Assembly (NCBI GenBank): GCA_900317935.1
Contig: ONIU01000009.1
Location: forward strand, 1-47,700
Length of the DNA: 47,700 nucleotides
Source: an uncultured bacterium
GTDB taxonomy: Bacteria > Muiribacteriota > Ozemobacteria > Ozemobacterales > Ozemobacteraceae
Reading direction: 5' to 3'
Positions 32,394 to 41,509 of the stretch are shown in pieces; position 1 is the stretch's first letter, and every line of letters begins with the position of its first letter. The position numbers and the translations under genes are program-made. Below the pieces are notes generated by a model. That model was not told the origin of the DNA, ran no database searches, and saw only the letters and a program-made list of their open reading frames with translations.

Positions 32394-33126
32394 ACGCGAA
32401 ATAAAACAACCATCAGCAGCCTTATGGTATGTATCATACGGTGACTTAGTAACAAATATGCTTTGTTTCTTCGTTATGCTGTTTGCGTTTTCATCTCTTG
32501 ACTCTCCTAAAAAACGCCAGGAAAGCCAGTCTATGGACCAGCGATTCTTCGCGGTTTTCACAATCAATCAGGCTCAGGGTGCGCATCAATGGCTTACTCA
32601 AGGTGACAAAGGCATATTGATGACTCCTGCTTCTCAAAGAAACGAAGCGGTAAGAATTGTTAAAAGCGTAAGGAACAAGCTTTCCAAAGTTACTATGCAT
32701 GACCGTATTCAGGTCGCTTCTAATGACCAGATGGTCAAAATTCAAATACCTGCAAACGTATTATTTGAAAGCGGAAGCGCCACAATGAAAAAAGGTGCAG
32801 AAGAAGTTCTTATCGCCTTAGTTCCAATAATCGGCACCATAGAGAACTACATAAGAATAGATGGTCACACTGATGATTTACCCCCAAATGTAAAATCACA
32901 ATTTCCATCAAACTGGGAACTTTCTGCAGCGAGAGCATGTACGGTTGTCAGATATTTTGTTAACGATATGAATATGGATCCGGAAAGATTCTCTGCTCAA
33001 GGCTATGCCGATAATCGCCCAAAAGTTCAGAACAATTCAGATGCTGGAAGAGAAATCAACAGGCGTGTAGAAATTATCATATTAAACCAGAAGAAAAAAG
33101 CTGTAAAAAACGAAAGCTGGTATTAG
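32386..33126 (+). CDS. motB: Flagellar stator protein MotB
   Basis: A 246-residue protein with a single membrane helix (about 20-38) holding the ion-carrying Asp20 in SYGDLVTNMLCFFVMLFAF, a plug and linker region, and a C-terminal OmpA-like peptidoglycan-binding domain (about 115-240) with IRIDGHTDDLPPN, NWELSAARA and NRRVEI. It anchors the stator to the wall. Whether protons or sodium are used cannot be decided by eye. It ends 3 nt from the convergent tilS stop. Confidence 0.94.
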   Translation: MVKREIKQPSAALWYVSYGDLVTNMLCFFVMLFAFSSLDSPKKRQESQSMDQRFFAVFTINQAQGAHQWLTQGDKGILMTPASQRNEAVRIVKSVRNKLSKVTMHDRIQVASNDQMVKIQIPANVLFESGSATMKKGAEEVLIALVPIIGTIENYIRIDGHTDDLPPNVKSQFPSNWELSAARACTVVRYFVNDMNMDPERFSAQGYADNRPKVQNNSDAGREINRRVEIIILNQKKKAVKNESWY

Positions 33127-33129
33127 TCT

Positions 33130-34128
33130 TTATCTGACATTCCACACACGAAGCCAAAGATATTTTTTATGGCGAAGAATTTCAAAGTTTCCATGCTTTA
33201 CAGCACGACCGTTGTTTTTTACAAGCCATAAATCATCTATTCTTTCAATAAGAGATCTATTAATAGCTTGTTCTAACCCATTATTTTCAAGCCAGATTCT
33301 TATAACCTCCCTTCTCAGGGAGGTTTCAGGTTTTAGCTCTACTTTTATCTGATTTTTTTCAGAATTAAAAAACTTTTTTAAATATCTCAAAGCCCTCAAA
33401 TGAAGGTCTTTTTGTAATTGAGCAGCATCTTCTCCTAAGGAAACAATATGCTCGGTTGAACCTTTATATATTTCTTCAAGCATAGGTATTAATCTATGTC
33501 TGATTTTATTTCTCAAATATAAATCAGTCTGATTAGTTTCATCTTCACACCAGGTCTGATTTATAGATTTCAAGAAGGATGAAAGCTCTGCCCTTGAAAT
33601 GTTTAGTATAGGCCGCCACATTCTCAGCTTAGTATTTTCAAAATTTAAAACAACACTGCTTTTTATCCCATGCAAACCTTTCCATGAACAGCCTCTGAGC
33701 ATACGCATAATAATAGTTTCTGCCTGATCGTTAGAATTATGCCCAGTTACAACAACATCTGCCCCGGATTCTTTTATCATTTGAGCAAAAGAAGAATATC
33801 TGAAATTTCTAGCCCAGCCTTCTGAGCCAAGTTCACGGTTTTTATTTAAATCTTCTTCTGAAGCTTTTCTTGTGTAAAATTCAATATTCTGCTCTTCACA
33901 AAGATTCTTGACCCATTCAGCATCAGAAGAACTGGTATTTCGCATAGAATGATCAACATGAAACACGCAAAAACCTTTGTGCTTCATACGACACCATTCT
34001 CTTATCAAAAATAACAGAGCAACAGAGTCTGTTCCGCCTGAAACAGCTGCAGCATATTTCATACCATTTGGAGCAATAGTTAATTTAGATAATAAACGTT
34101 GAAATAAAGGATTGTTTTTAAAAGACAC
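33130..34128 (-). CDS. tilS: tRNA(Ile)-lysidine synthase TilS
   Basis: TilS attaches lysine to C34 of the tRNA(Ile) that reads AUA, using ATP. The 332-residue protein has the PP-loop SGGTDS (30-35), FHVDHSMR, the GHNSNDQAETIIMRMLRG segment, and the basic segment NKIRHRLIPMLEE. It is about 100 residues shorter than E. coli TilS, mainly in the C-terminal tRNA-binding part. The start is GTG at 34128, overlapping no ribosome site but only 6 nt from the upstream stop, so translation is probably coupled. Confidence 0.92.
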   Translation of the reverse strand: MSFKNNPLFQRLLSKLTIAPNGMKYAAAVSGGTDSVALLFLIREWCRMKHKGFCVFHVDHSMRNTSSSDAEWVKNLCEEQNIEFYTRKASEEDLNKNRELGSEGWARNFRYSSFAQMIKESGADVVVTGHNSNDQAETIIMRMLRGCSWKGLHGIKSSVVLNFENTKLRMWRPILNISRAELSSFLKSINQTWCEDETNQTDLYLRNKIRHRLIPMLEEIYKGSTEHIVSLGEDAAQLQKDLHLRALRYLKKFFNSEKNQIKVELKPETSLRREVIRIWLENNGLEQAINRSLIERIDDLWLVKNNGRAVKHGNFEILRHKKYLWLRVWNVR

Positions 34129-34134
34129 AGAGCA

Positions 34135-34665
34135 TTAAATTGAAATTACTATTTTAGATTCCGATTTTGATTCTTCTTTGGAATCTTCTTTCTTATCAGA
34201 TTCAATAGATTCTATTGCTTTTCTCACATCGGCAATATTATTTCCAGTGCCGTATCCGTATAGATTTCCATCTTCTTCTATAGGCCAAGTACCAGCTATA
34301 CCAGAAACGACCTCATAATAATTATCTACTTTTTTTAGAAATAGAAGTACCTTCTGACCTTTTTTAAAAGCAGCATTATCTTCAACTGTTCTGGTTTTTA
34401 GTTTTAGTTTTTCGCCAATAGCCACACTACCTTTTAAAGGCTCATTAACTTTAACCAGATTAGCAACAACTTGAGCACCAGAAGGAAGAGTTCCTACAGA
34501 TTTAACCGCTAAAACATCGACAACAGCAACAACGTCAGAACGTTTTATAAGTTCATTCAAAGAAATATCTCTTATCATAGCATCTGCAGAGGAAATAATA
34601 AAAACAGCAAAAAATAACAAGCAAAGAGAAAGACCATGTATCGTCTTTCTAGAAATCTTATCCAT
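34135..34665 (-). CDS. Exported protein of unknown function
   Basis: A 176-residue protein with a signal peptide (1-29, ending ADA-MIRD), a beta-rich domain (about 30-140) and a Lys/Glu/Ser-rich tail. The pattern SDVVAVVDVLAVKSV, VVANLVKVNEPLKG and GQKVLLFLKKVDNYYEVVSG recalls small exported beta-barrel-like domains in many bacteria, with no known role. ATG 34665 is chosen because GGAGG lies just upstream; the ATG at 34680 overlaps that site. Confidence 0.68.
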   Translation of the reverse strand: MDKISRKTIHGLSLCLLFFAVFIISSADAMIRDISLNELIKRSDVVAVVDVLAVKSVGTLPSGAQVVANLVKVNEPLKGSVAIGEKLKLKTRTVEDNAAFKKGQKVLLFLKKVDNYYEVVSGIAGTWPIEEDGNLYGYGTGNNIADVRKAIESIESDKKEDSKEESKSESKIVISI

Positions 34666-34702
34666 ATAAAAGACCTCCATGGTCTAACTCATTTATGCTA
34701 TA

Positions 34703-35767
34703 TTAAAGCTGTTCAAGCTTTTTAGTAGCAGCTCTTGCCTGAAGAGAATTCTTTCCATTATCTTTTTCAAGAACTTTTGTATACCACGCTCTAGCTTCAT
34801 CTGTTCTACCGGCACCAGCTAAAGCATTTGCATATTCCAAAGCTCTAATCATAAAAGTCTTATCATCTGGTTCAGGGTCATTCTGAAATAATTCTTCGTA
34901 AAGTCTGCAAACTCCATTATTATCATCTGTTTTCTGGTAACAAATAATAAGTCTGTTCTTTGCATCTGGCAGAAGAGGAGTATCTGGATACTGTTTAAGC
35001 AGATGTTCCAAACAAGCTTTACAACCTTCGAAATCCGGCGGCTGATATCCCATAAAGTAAAGATTTGAAAGTCTCCAGCAGGATTCCTGAGCCTGATCTG
35101 TCTTCGAACATTTTTCGATAACTTGCTTATGTAAATTTATAAAATCGGTGAGAGCCTCTTTGTCTAATTCCATCATTTGTTTATAAAGTTTCTTTGCAAG
35201 TTCCTGTTGTTCTTCTAAACTAAGTTTATCAGAAATCTTGAAAGTCAAACCTCCACTAAAAGAAGCTTCATTAGAATCAGAATCATCACTAGCATCAGCC
35301 AAATCATTTTTAGCGTTGCTTAAATCACCAATTGGTGAATTCGCGGCAACTTTTTCTTTACGTATGGTTTCAAGCATTGTCTTAGCATACTTATTTTCAG
35401 GATCTTTGCTTAAAACATAAGAGAAATTACTAGAAGCGCTTGATAAATCCCCGTTTTTATATTTTGCCATGCCCAATGCATTCTTTATTCTTAAACTATC
35501 TGGATAAAAAGAAGATGCCTTGGTCAACATTTCATCACATTCTTTATACTTTTTAAGATTTATAAGCAAAGCAGCATAATCTACATAAAGCCTTTCAGAA
35601 GCTTTAGTTTTTATGTTAGCTTCATATAACTTAACTGCTTCATCGAACTTTTTAGCTAATTGAAGCTCTCTAGCTTCTTTAATAACCAGAGTGTCATCTG
35701 CTGCACCAGCACCAGCAGCGATAAAAAAACTCATTGCTACAGAAAGAATTAAATTAGACTTTTTCAT
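34703..35767 (-). CDS. Exported TPR protein after cassette C
   Basis: A 354-residue protein with a signal peptide (1-22, ending AGA-ADDT) and TPR repeats in two blocks: EARELQLAKKFDEAVKLYEAN, NLKKYKECDEMLTKASSFYP, KNGDLSSASSNFSYVLSKDP; then, after an Asp/Ser linker, repeats resembling BamD/YbgF proteins (CLEHLLKQYPDTPLLPDAKNRL). It is 22 nt behind the J-like pseudopilin gene. TPR proteins also accompany the other pilin loci here, so it may serve the pseudopilin system. Confidence 0.75.
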   Translation of the reverse strand: MKKSNLILSVAMSFFIAAGAGAADDTLVIKEARELQLAKKFDEAVKLYEANIKTKASERLYVDYAALLINLKKYKECDEMLTKASSFYPDSLRIKNALGMAKYKNGDLSSASSNFSYVLSKDPENKYAKTMLETIRKEKVAANSPIGDLSNAKNDLADASDDSDSNEASFSGGLTFKISDKLSLEEQQELAKKLYKQMMELDKEALTDFINLHKQVIEKCSKTDQAQESCWRLSNLYFMGYQPPDFEGCKACLEHLLKQYPDTPLLPDAKNRLIICYQKTDDNNGVCRLYEELFQNDPEPDDKTFMIRALEYANALAGAGRTDEARAWYTKVLEKDNGKNSLQARAATKKLEQL

Positions 35768-35789
35768 TATCCCTCCGAATTAGAAAGAA

Positions 35790-36521
35790 TTATTTTTGTT
35801 CCCTTAATTTAGATATCCTTAATTCTGATTCTACACATGTTGAATAAAACTGGCAAGCAATAGATAAAGTTGATGCATTAGAATCGTCAGAATTATATTC
35901 ATTAGAAGCAATCTGCATAGCTACATTTAAACACTTAAAATCGTCACCTTTTTTTTGCGGGTTATCTATCTTATCGCCGAATTCATCAAAATCACTATTA
36001 AAAATAGGTTCAAAATTCATGGAAATAACCTGTCTTGCACCATGAAAATCAGACTTAGTATCGCTTCCTTTTCCATTAGTATCACCATACTCATTACAAT
36101 CTGTTGTTTCGTATCTATAAAGAGTCTTTTCCTCTGGATTAAATTCATAAGTAATTTTGGAATAATTAAAGATTCCATCTTCATCATTAACATCTTCATC
36201 ATTAACAGCATCATCATTCTCAGATGCTTTTATAACAATAAAACTAATTTTATTATTATCTATTGTATCAATATTTCCATTGTTTGAATTATTATCATCT
36301 GATGGAACCACTCTATTTAAAGACCTGACATCTGAGCGAATACGTTCAATAATGTTATCCATAAGACGCTGAATACTAATTAAGTCATTACTCTTCTTAA
36401 ACTGAGTATTACTACGACTCATCATAGCCATTCCAACGCCCATAATAACACAAGATAATGTAGCTACAATAACAAGTTCAACAACAGTCACAGCTCTTTT
36501 GGGTACTCTTATCTTAGTCAT
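35790..36521 (-). CDS. Minor pseudopilin, GspJ/PilW-like (cassette C)
   Basis: A 243-residue prepilin: leader MTKIRVPKRA, cleavage before VTVVELVIVATLSCVIMGVGM, Glu at +5. After the helix, FKKSNDLISIQRLMDNIIERIRSDVR parallels the J-like protein of cassette A. The middle part has Asp/Asn-rich loops (SDDNNSNNGNIDTIDNN and ENDDAVNDEDVNDEDG) that could bind calcium. ATG 36521 is chosen because GGTGA lies about 8 nt upstream. It overlaps the I-like gene by 8 nt. Confidence 0.75.
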   Translation of the reverse strand: MTKIRVPKRAVTVVELVIVATLSCVIMGVGMAMMSRSNTQFKKSNDLISIQRLMDNIIERIRSDVRSLNRVVPSDDNNSNNGNIDTIDNNKISFIVIKASENDDAVNDEDVNDEDGIFNYSKITYEFNPEEKTLYRYETTDCNEYGDTNGKGSDTKSDFHGARQVISMNFEPIFNSDFDEFGDKIDNPQKKGDDFKCLNVAMQIASNEYNSDDSNASTLSIACQFYSTCVESELRISKLREQK

Positions 36522-37029
36522 TTTTTTCACCATATTTAATTGCATGAATAATTAGAGAAGCTGTTTTATCCCCAGCTTTCCTTCTATTTGTTTCAACAAC
36601 AAGATAAGAAACTTCAACACTAACTCTTATTGCCTTTTCATTAGTATTTTCATTTAATTGAATTATATACTTAAAATTTTTAAAAGAAGCCTTAATGTTC
36701 TCATTGGCTTTATCGTTCTGAAGATTTTTCGCCATATCTTCTAAATTCATAAAATCTTTAATATCTGTTGAAGGATCAAGAACATCTCCTTTTATTTCAA
36801 CAGAACTCTTATTTTTTAATATATCTTTTACTATGGCATCATAATCACGGTTCAAAATATTATCCATATAACTAGCGGCAATCTGCCCTGCCATCATATG
36901 TTTGCCAACATGGTAAGCTCCAGTAGTTTGCTTACTGCTCATCCAAACCAAAGGAAGAATTGCCAAAGCAAATATGCAAATTCCTACCATAAGTTCAATC
37001 ATTGAGAAAGCTTGTCTTCTATACCTCAT
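36514..37029 (-). CDS. Minor pseudopilin, GspI/PilV-like (cassette C)
   Basis: A 171-residue prepilin: leader MRYRRQA, cleavage before FSMIELMVGICIFALAILPLV, Glu at +5, and the helix Pro shared with the other two cassette I-like proteins. A beta-rich domain follows. It overlaps the giant K-like gene by 4 nt. Confidence 0.77.
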   Translation of the reverse strand: MRYRRQAFSMIELMVGICIFALAILPLVWMSSKQTTGAYHVGKHMMAGQIAASYMDNILNRDYDAIVKDILKNKSSVEIKGDVLDPSTDIKDFMNLEDMAKNLQNDKANENIKASFKNFKYIIQLNENTNEKAIRVSVEVSYLVVETNRRKAGDKTASLIIHAIKYGEKND

Positions 37030-39446
37030 CTTGTTTCATCTTTCCCAGCTACTACTCCAGAGATAAGTTGGTAAGTTCGCATATTTTCCATTATTTGAAC
37101 AGCCAAAGGTATATCTTTTGCAGCCATTACAGGTGGGTATAAAAAGTATGGAGCATTAACACCATCAACACCAGTGTCAAAAATTCTTATATCTCCAAAT
37201 TCTTGAACTCTATTGATAAGATTTAATCTATTACATGCAATTGCACCATAAAAAATCAATCCGTTATTTTTATTTGCTGGTTTAAATTCAATCTGATCTT
37301 CAAAACCTTCAAAATCCAACATATTGATTAGTTGCACACCTAATAATACATTTCCGGTTACCTTAATTTTTCTAGAAGGCTTATCTTTCTCTTTTAAACA
37401 AACAAAAGTCAAAATCTTATCCGGTCCAATATATGTTTTTGAATCGGCCTTATTCCAGTTTGTAAAATTAGTTATAGCTTCACCACCCATAGCTATTGTA
37501 AAGCGACTAACATCTAGTTTTTCTTTTCTATATATATTTCCTAACGTAATATTTCCATCAACTAAAACAACCCCTCCGCTACAACTATCAGAATCTAAAA
37601 TCATTCCTTTGCTTAAATCCAAATCACCTTTTACATATACTACGCCATTGATTTTAAAAGACTGTTTAGAATCGGCTCCAGCATTATCATTATATCCCAC
37701 AGCCTTCTTAAAGCTTTCCTCATCTTTATAAGCCCTACCAATACGCTTTTCTATTCCATCAAAACTATCATTTGAATCAAACCAATTTTTCCCAAAATCA
37801 TAGAAATGGGAAGTATTACCATCATCATCCCTGAAAATGAAACCATTACCTTTTTTGTTTTCTGATTCAGAATATTGATTTTGATCATTATAATTATTTT
37901 CATTGAAAACACTATGTTGACCATTACTTTTATCTATATTCAAAGCCATGAAATAATGCTTTTTTGTTTCTGGACTTAGTCTATTAAAATCATCGTCTTT
38001 AGCTCTGTCAATGCCAGACATAACTCTAGACATATAAGTCTGATAAGATTTTTCATTTGCTGGTTTAAATTCTTTTTCGTCTCCAGACCAAATTATCTGT
38101 TTTGGAATATCAGAATTAGACTTAGTTAAATCATAACTTAAAGGAACACCTTGACTACTTCCTACTTGCCAAAAAGAAAAAACCATAAATCTTGCCAAAA
38201 TATTACCATATAATTCTCTATCTACAATAAACCCATCATATCTTCTTAATCCCATAAGTCTTAATCCAGATGAGTAACTCATAGCTTCAGCCAATTTTAA
38301 GGGTCGATTCTTATCTTCATTATTTAACATTACAGGGTTTAAACCTTTAAGCTTTTCAGGAGGGAAAAAATCTTCTAATTTATAAGAACTACCATCAAAC
38401 AACTCACTTGCCTTAGTACTAAAACCCATTATCCCAATCATTCCCATTTGGTCGGCATTAGCCATTGGCAAAAATAATCCAGGCAAACTCACTTCTCTCA
38501 GATTTTTATCGCGGAACATTGGTATATCTGTTAACTCATTAGATGAAGACGAACTGTCAATCCCTAAGTCATCTACAGAAACAAGAAAAGTTTCATCCAT
38601 TTTAAAATCATCGCCACCAGATAAGTTCAAATATACTGGATAATCAGAAGAACTTCCAAAAGAATTAAAACTACCACCTGGAGCTCCTAAATAAACTTTA
38701 CCACTAGTATAAGAATTATCATAATTGTCATCTAACGGCTGGAATAAAACAAATGGTCTTAAATCTTTACGAATTGGATTTTCACGGCGAAGTTTCTGTT
38801 CATTTTTGTCTAAGTAACCATTTTCTCCTACTCTAAAAATATTAATATAGTCTTTTTCAGAATTTTGATCACTATTAACTCTATCAACAAACAGCATAAA
38901 GTCTTTCAGAATAGGAGTCATTCTATAAACAACAGAAAAAGGGTATTGTACCTTGAGTTCATACTTGCGTTTATTAAATTCACAACTACACGTTATTTGA
39001 AGATGACCTTTTCGTTCTTTTAGTTGAGAACAACCTATTCCTTTTGGATATTTTAGAAAACCAGTATCGCCTGTAAGAATTACCGAAATATTATCTTTTT
39101 TATATATTATATTTGGAGTATATTTTTCAGAAAGCTTTTTTAATTCATCTGATTCTATATAATTACTTTGAAAAAGGCGACTTAAATCAGAGTCTGTATT
39201 ATTGCATATAGCATTATTCAATTCTGAAGTAGGATCATTAACCTGTGCTCTAACTTGCTGCATAACATGACTCATATAAGACTCTAAAAAATATCTGCTT
39301 ATCTGAGTATAGTCACCTAACGTAAGCAATTGCGTATGACCAGTCATTCTTTTAGACAAAGCTAAGGTCATCAGTAGCATTACGCTGATGAGCCCAATAA
39401 GAACAACAGTAATATTACCTTTTTTGTTAAAAAATTTATACAGCAT
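37026..39446 (-). CDS. Giant GspK/PilX-like protein (cassette C)
   Basis: An 806-residue protein with leader MLYKFFNKKG, then NITVVLIGLISVMLLMTLAL without Glu at +5, and a helical segment YFLESYMSHVMQQVRAQVND, as in GspK/PilX. The body is beta-rich and shares short motifs with the cassette A giant: KVYLG (GKVYLGAPGG here, RVYLGQDLN there) and a GGVVLVDGNITLG strand pair (GGKVVIDGNLLAV there). The two share plan and gene order and seem to be diverged paralogues. A perfect TATAAT at 39453-39458 on the minus strand lies only 4 nt before the ATG; its role is unclear. It could be a tip adhesin. Confidence 0.7.
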   Translation of the reverse strand: MLYKFFNKKGNITVVLIGLISVMLLMTLALSKRMTGHTQLLTLGDYTQISRYFLESYMSHVMQQVRAQVNDPTSELNNAICNNTDSDLSRLFQSNYIESDELKKLSEKYTPNIIYKKDNISVILTGDTGFLKYPKGIGCSQLKERKGHLQITCSCEFNKRKYELKVQYPFSVVYRMTPILKDFMLFVDRVNSDQNSEKDYINIFRVGENGYLDKNEQKLRRENPIRKDLRPFVLFQPLDDNYDNSYTSGKVYLGAPGGSFNSFGSSSDYPVYLNLSGGDDFKMDETFLVSVDDLGIDSSSSSNELTDIPMFRDKNLREVSLPGLFLPMANADQMGMIGIMGFSTKASELFDGSSYKLEDFFPPEKLKGLNPVMLNNEDKNRPLKLAEAMSYSSGLRLMGLRRYDGFIVDRELYGNILARFMVFSFWQVGSSQGVPLSYDLTKSNSDIPKQIIWSGDEKEFKPANEKSYQTYMSRVMSGIDRAKDDDFNRLSPETKKHYFMALNIDKSNGQHSVFNENNYNDQNQYSESENKKGNGFIFRDDDGNTSHFYDFGKNWFDSNDSFDGIEKRIGRAYKDEESFKKAVGYNDNAGADSKQSFKINGVVYVKGDLDLSKGMILDSDSCSGGVVLVDGNITLGNIYRKEKLDVSRFTIAMGGEAITNFTNWNKADSKTYIGPDKILTFVCLKEKDKPSRKIKVTGNVLLGVQLINMLDFEGFEDQIEFKPANKNNGLIFYGAIACNRLNLINRVQEFGDIRIFDTGVDGVNAPYFLYPPVMAAKDIPLAVQIMENMRTYQLISGVVAGKDETR

Positions 39447-39647
39447 ATTATCATTATACCACAGCGAATGTACCGCTTGAAATACTTTTTTATGGTTTAT
39501 AGTCTTTAGAGTTTACATAATATTAATTATTTTTTATATTGTTCTGAAGGAAGAAATATACAAAGCGAGGGGAAAAAATTAGAAAAAATATACTATTCAA
39601 CCCTAGTATTATGATAAATAATATATATAAATAGCTATTTCCCTATT

Positions 39648-41438
39648 TTATTCTTTAATACAGAAACCATCGTCAATTGAAATACCTCTTAAAGTTAACC
39701 CCTTTTCTGGTTCTGGAGTAGAGGGCAAATCAGAATCCCAACACTGATCGCTTAAAACCGGCACTAGCAGACTTATTCCTGAATTTGTAACAAATTTACT
39801 CATTGGTACCTTGTTCAGTTTCATCATTCCATCTACTCTGAAAGCATCAACAGAGTAACCTAGTCCAAAAGCCCATATAAACATTATTGTAGGGAATAAC
39901 AACATATTTCTTCTAAAGTTGGTATTTAGTGCAAGAACAGGGTAGGCCTTCTTTACTAACAACAAAGAAGAAATAAACAGCACTATGAAAATGCCATTGG
40001 CAAAACGAACTTCTGGAGCGACAAAAAACCAGAAACAAATAGAAGCAAAAGCAGCTAAAAATAGGTAAAACACATAGTTTGTCTGGCTAAATAGCACTTT
40101 TTTACGAATCAAAGCCCGCAACCAGACTAAAAATAAAGCCATTGAAATAACAAAGAGCGTTATAGACCCCATTCCCCAGTTAAACATAATCATAGGGAAT
40201 AATATAAGCATAATCCATGTAACAAGATCAGATCTAAAATCACCATTCAAGTACTCTTTTTCATCAAAGAAATTCCATTTAATCCAGGCATCAAGCCAAG
40301 CCCATTTTTCTATAAAAATAGGATGCTTCGGATTAACAATCTGACCATTAGTTCTAGAACCGCAATACACACAATTTTCCATATAATTGGCAAGCCTTTT
40401 GGGAACAGACCAGTCGAACTTTATACCGCCAATATCAGAGGGAAAAGCCGGATAACCTGTCTGGATATAACCTCTTAATACCCACAAGGCCACAAATAAA
40501 CCAATAAAAATAAAGGTTCTGCAAAACACCTTTTTACCAATAACATCAAAAGGATGTTTTCTGCAATAAATCAAAGTAATAAACCCTAGCCCGAAAGCAA
40601 AGAGAATATTGCTAAGTTTTACAGTAACAAGAATTGCTGATAAAACGGCTGCCAAAGAAATAACATGAGCCTTGTCTTTCCCTTCTGGTCTGAAATAAAC
40701 AGCTTCGATAAAGAACCAGAAAGCAGTAATCTGTAATAAAGTTGATGCTATATCTGGTGTCGGGTTTGCTATCCAGTAATAAGGCATAGGAATATAGAAA
40801 AAAAGACACAATAACAGCAAATCTACTATAGTTCCACTTAATACCATAGTTGCAACAAATACAGCATATAAAAAGCTATTAGCAGCGTGAAAAGCATAAT
40901 CATTCAGATAGGGATGAAAATTCAAAGAGGCCGCATACAAGAAAAATAGCTGATTTAACCCTAATCTGACATGAACATTGCCTATTCCTTTGATTATATG
41001 ATGCTCATTTGCCCATCTTATAGAGTTTAAATGATATAAACCGGTATCGTAATTAACGGGTAATTGTATTGCAATAATTGAAGAAGTAAAGAAAATAAGC
41101 AAAATAGCAGTAAGCTTAACAGTACCGAGAGATTTCAAAAAAGGCAAAAGTTTTTTTCCGTATTTTATAAAGAAAAATATAATTCCTGAGAAATAAAACA
41201 AACTGCTTGCAAATGCATCTATAGGAAAAAACAAATGATAGAAAGCAAAAAAGAAAAGACCAAATATCCAGCCTAACCATATTTTTGCAGCATGCTTCTT
41301 GTTCCCCTCTATGTTAATACCAATCAGCTTTGCTAAAAAATTACCATAGGAATAAAAAGCTGTAGCCATGAAGCACCAAACCAGCATAACAAGAAGAGAA
41401 TTACCAACAAAAGCTGTCCAGTTAACAGGAAAATTCAT
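39648..41438 (-). CDS. LIC_10190-like polytopic membrane protein
   Basis: A 596-residue protein with some 12-14 membrane helices and a short C-terminal polar tail. The segment LPVNYDTGLYHLNSIRW, then GIGNVHVRLGLNQLFFL, matches my memory of the LIC_10190 family first named in Leptospira and resembling GT-C glycosyltransferases. An Asp in the first large loop (YDTGLYH) could be catalytic in a GT-C fold. It is next to murJ and an oligosaccharyltransferase homologue, so a surface-glycan role is likely but inferred. Confidence 0.72.
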   Translation of the reverse strand: MNFPVNWTAFVGNSLLVMLVWCFMATAFYSYGNFLAKLIGINIEGNKKHAAKIWLGWIFGLFFFAFYHLFFPIDAFASSLFYFSGIIFFFIKYGKKLLPFLKSLGTVKLTAILLIFFTSSIIAIQLPVNYDTGLYHLNSIRWANEHHIIKGIGNVHVRLGLNQLFFLYAASLNFHPYLNDYAFHAANSFLYAVFVATMVLSGTIVDLLLLCLFFYIPMPYYWIANPTPDIASTLLQITAFWFFIEAVYFRPEGKDKAHVISLAAVLSAILVTVKLSNILFAFGLGFITLIYCRKHPFDVIGKKVFCRTFIFIGLFVALWVLRGYIQTGYPAFPSDIGGIKFDWSVPKRLANYMENCVYCGSRTNGQIVNPKHPIFIEKWAWLDAWIKWNFFDEKEYLNGDFRSDLVTWIMLILFPMIMFNWGMGSITLFVISMALFLVWLRALIRKKVLFSQTNYVFYLFLAAFASICFWFFVAPEVRFANGIFIVLFISSLLLVKKAYPVLALNTNFRRNMLLFPTIMFIWAFGLGYSVDAFRVDGMMKLNKVPMSKFVTNSGISLLVPVLSDQCWDSDLPSTPEPEKGLTLRGISIDDGFCIKE

Positions 41439-41509
41439 AGTCAGACCCTAAAATAAATTAGTTACAGCAAGTTTCTTTTAGAATATCCTATTATAGCTAT
41501 TTTAATCAA

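Noticed and set aside
33007-33014. Exact GCCGATAA in motB
   Set aside because: It encodes Ala-Asp-Asn of the OmpA-like domain, and no TAAA lies at the right distance.
39453-39458. Perfect TATAAT on the minus strand before the giant K-like gene
   Set aside because: It is only 4 nt from the ATG and the best -35 (TTCAAG) matches 3 of 6, so a transcript from it would start inside the start codon. Left as a note only.
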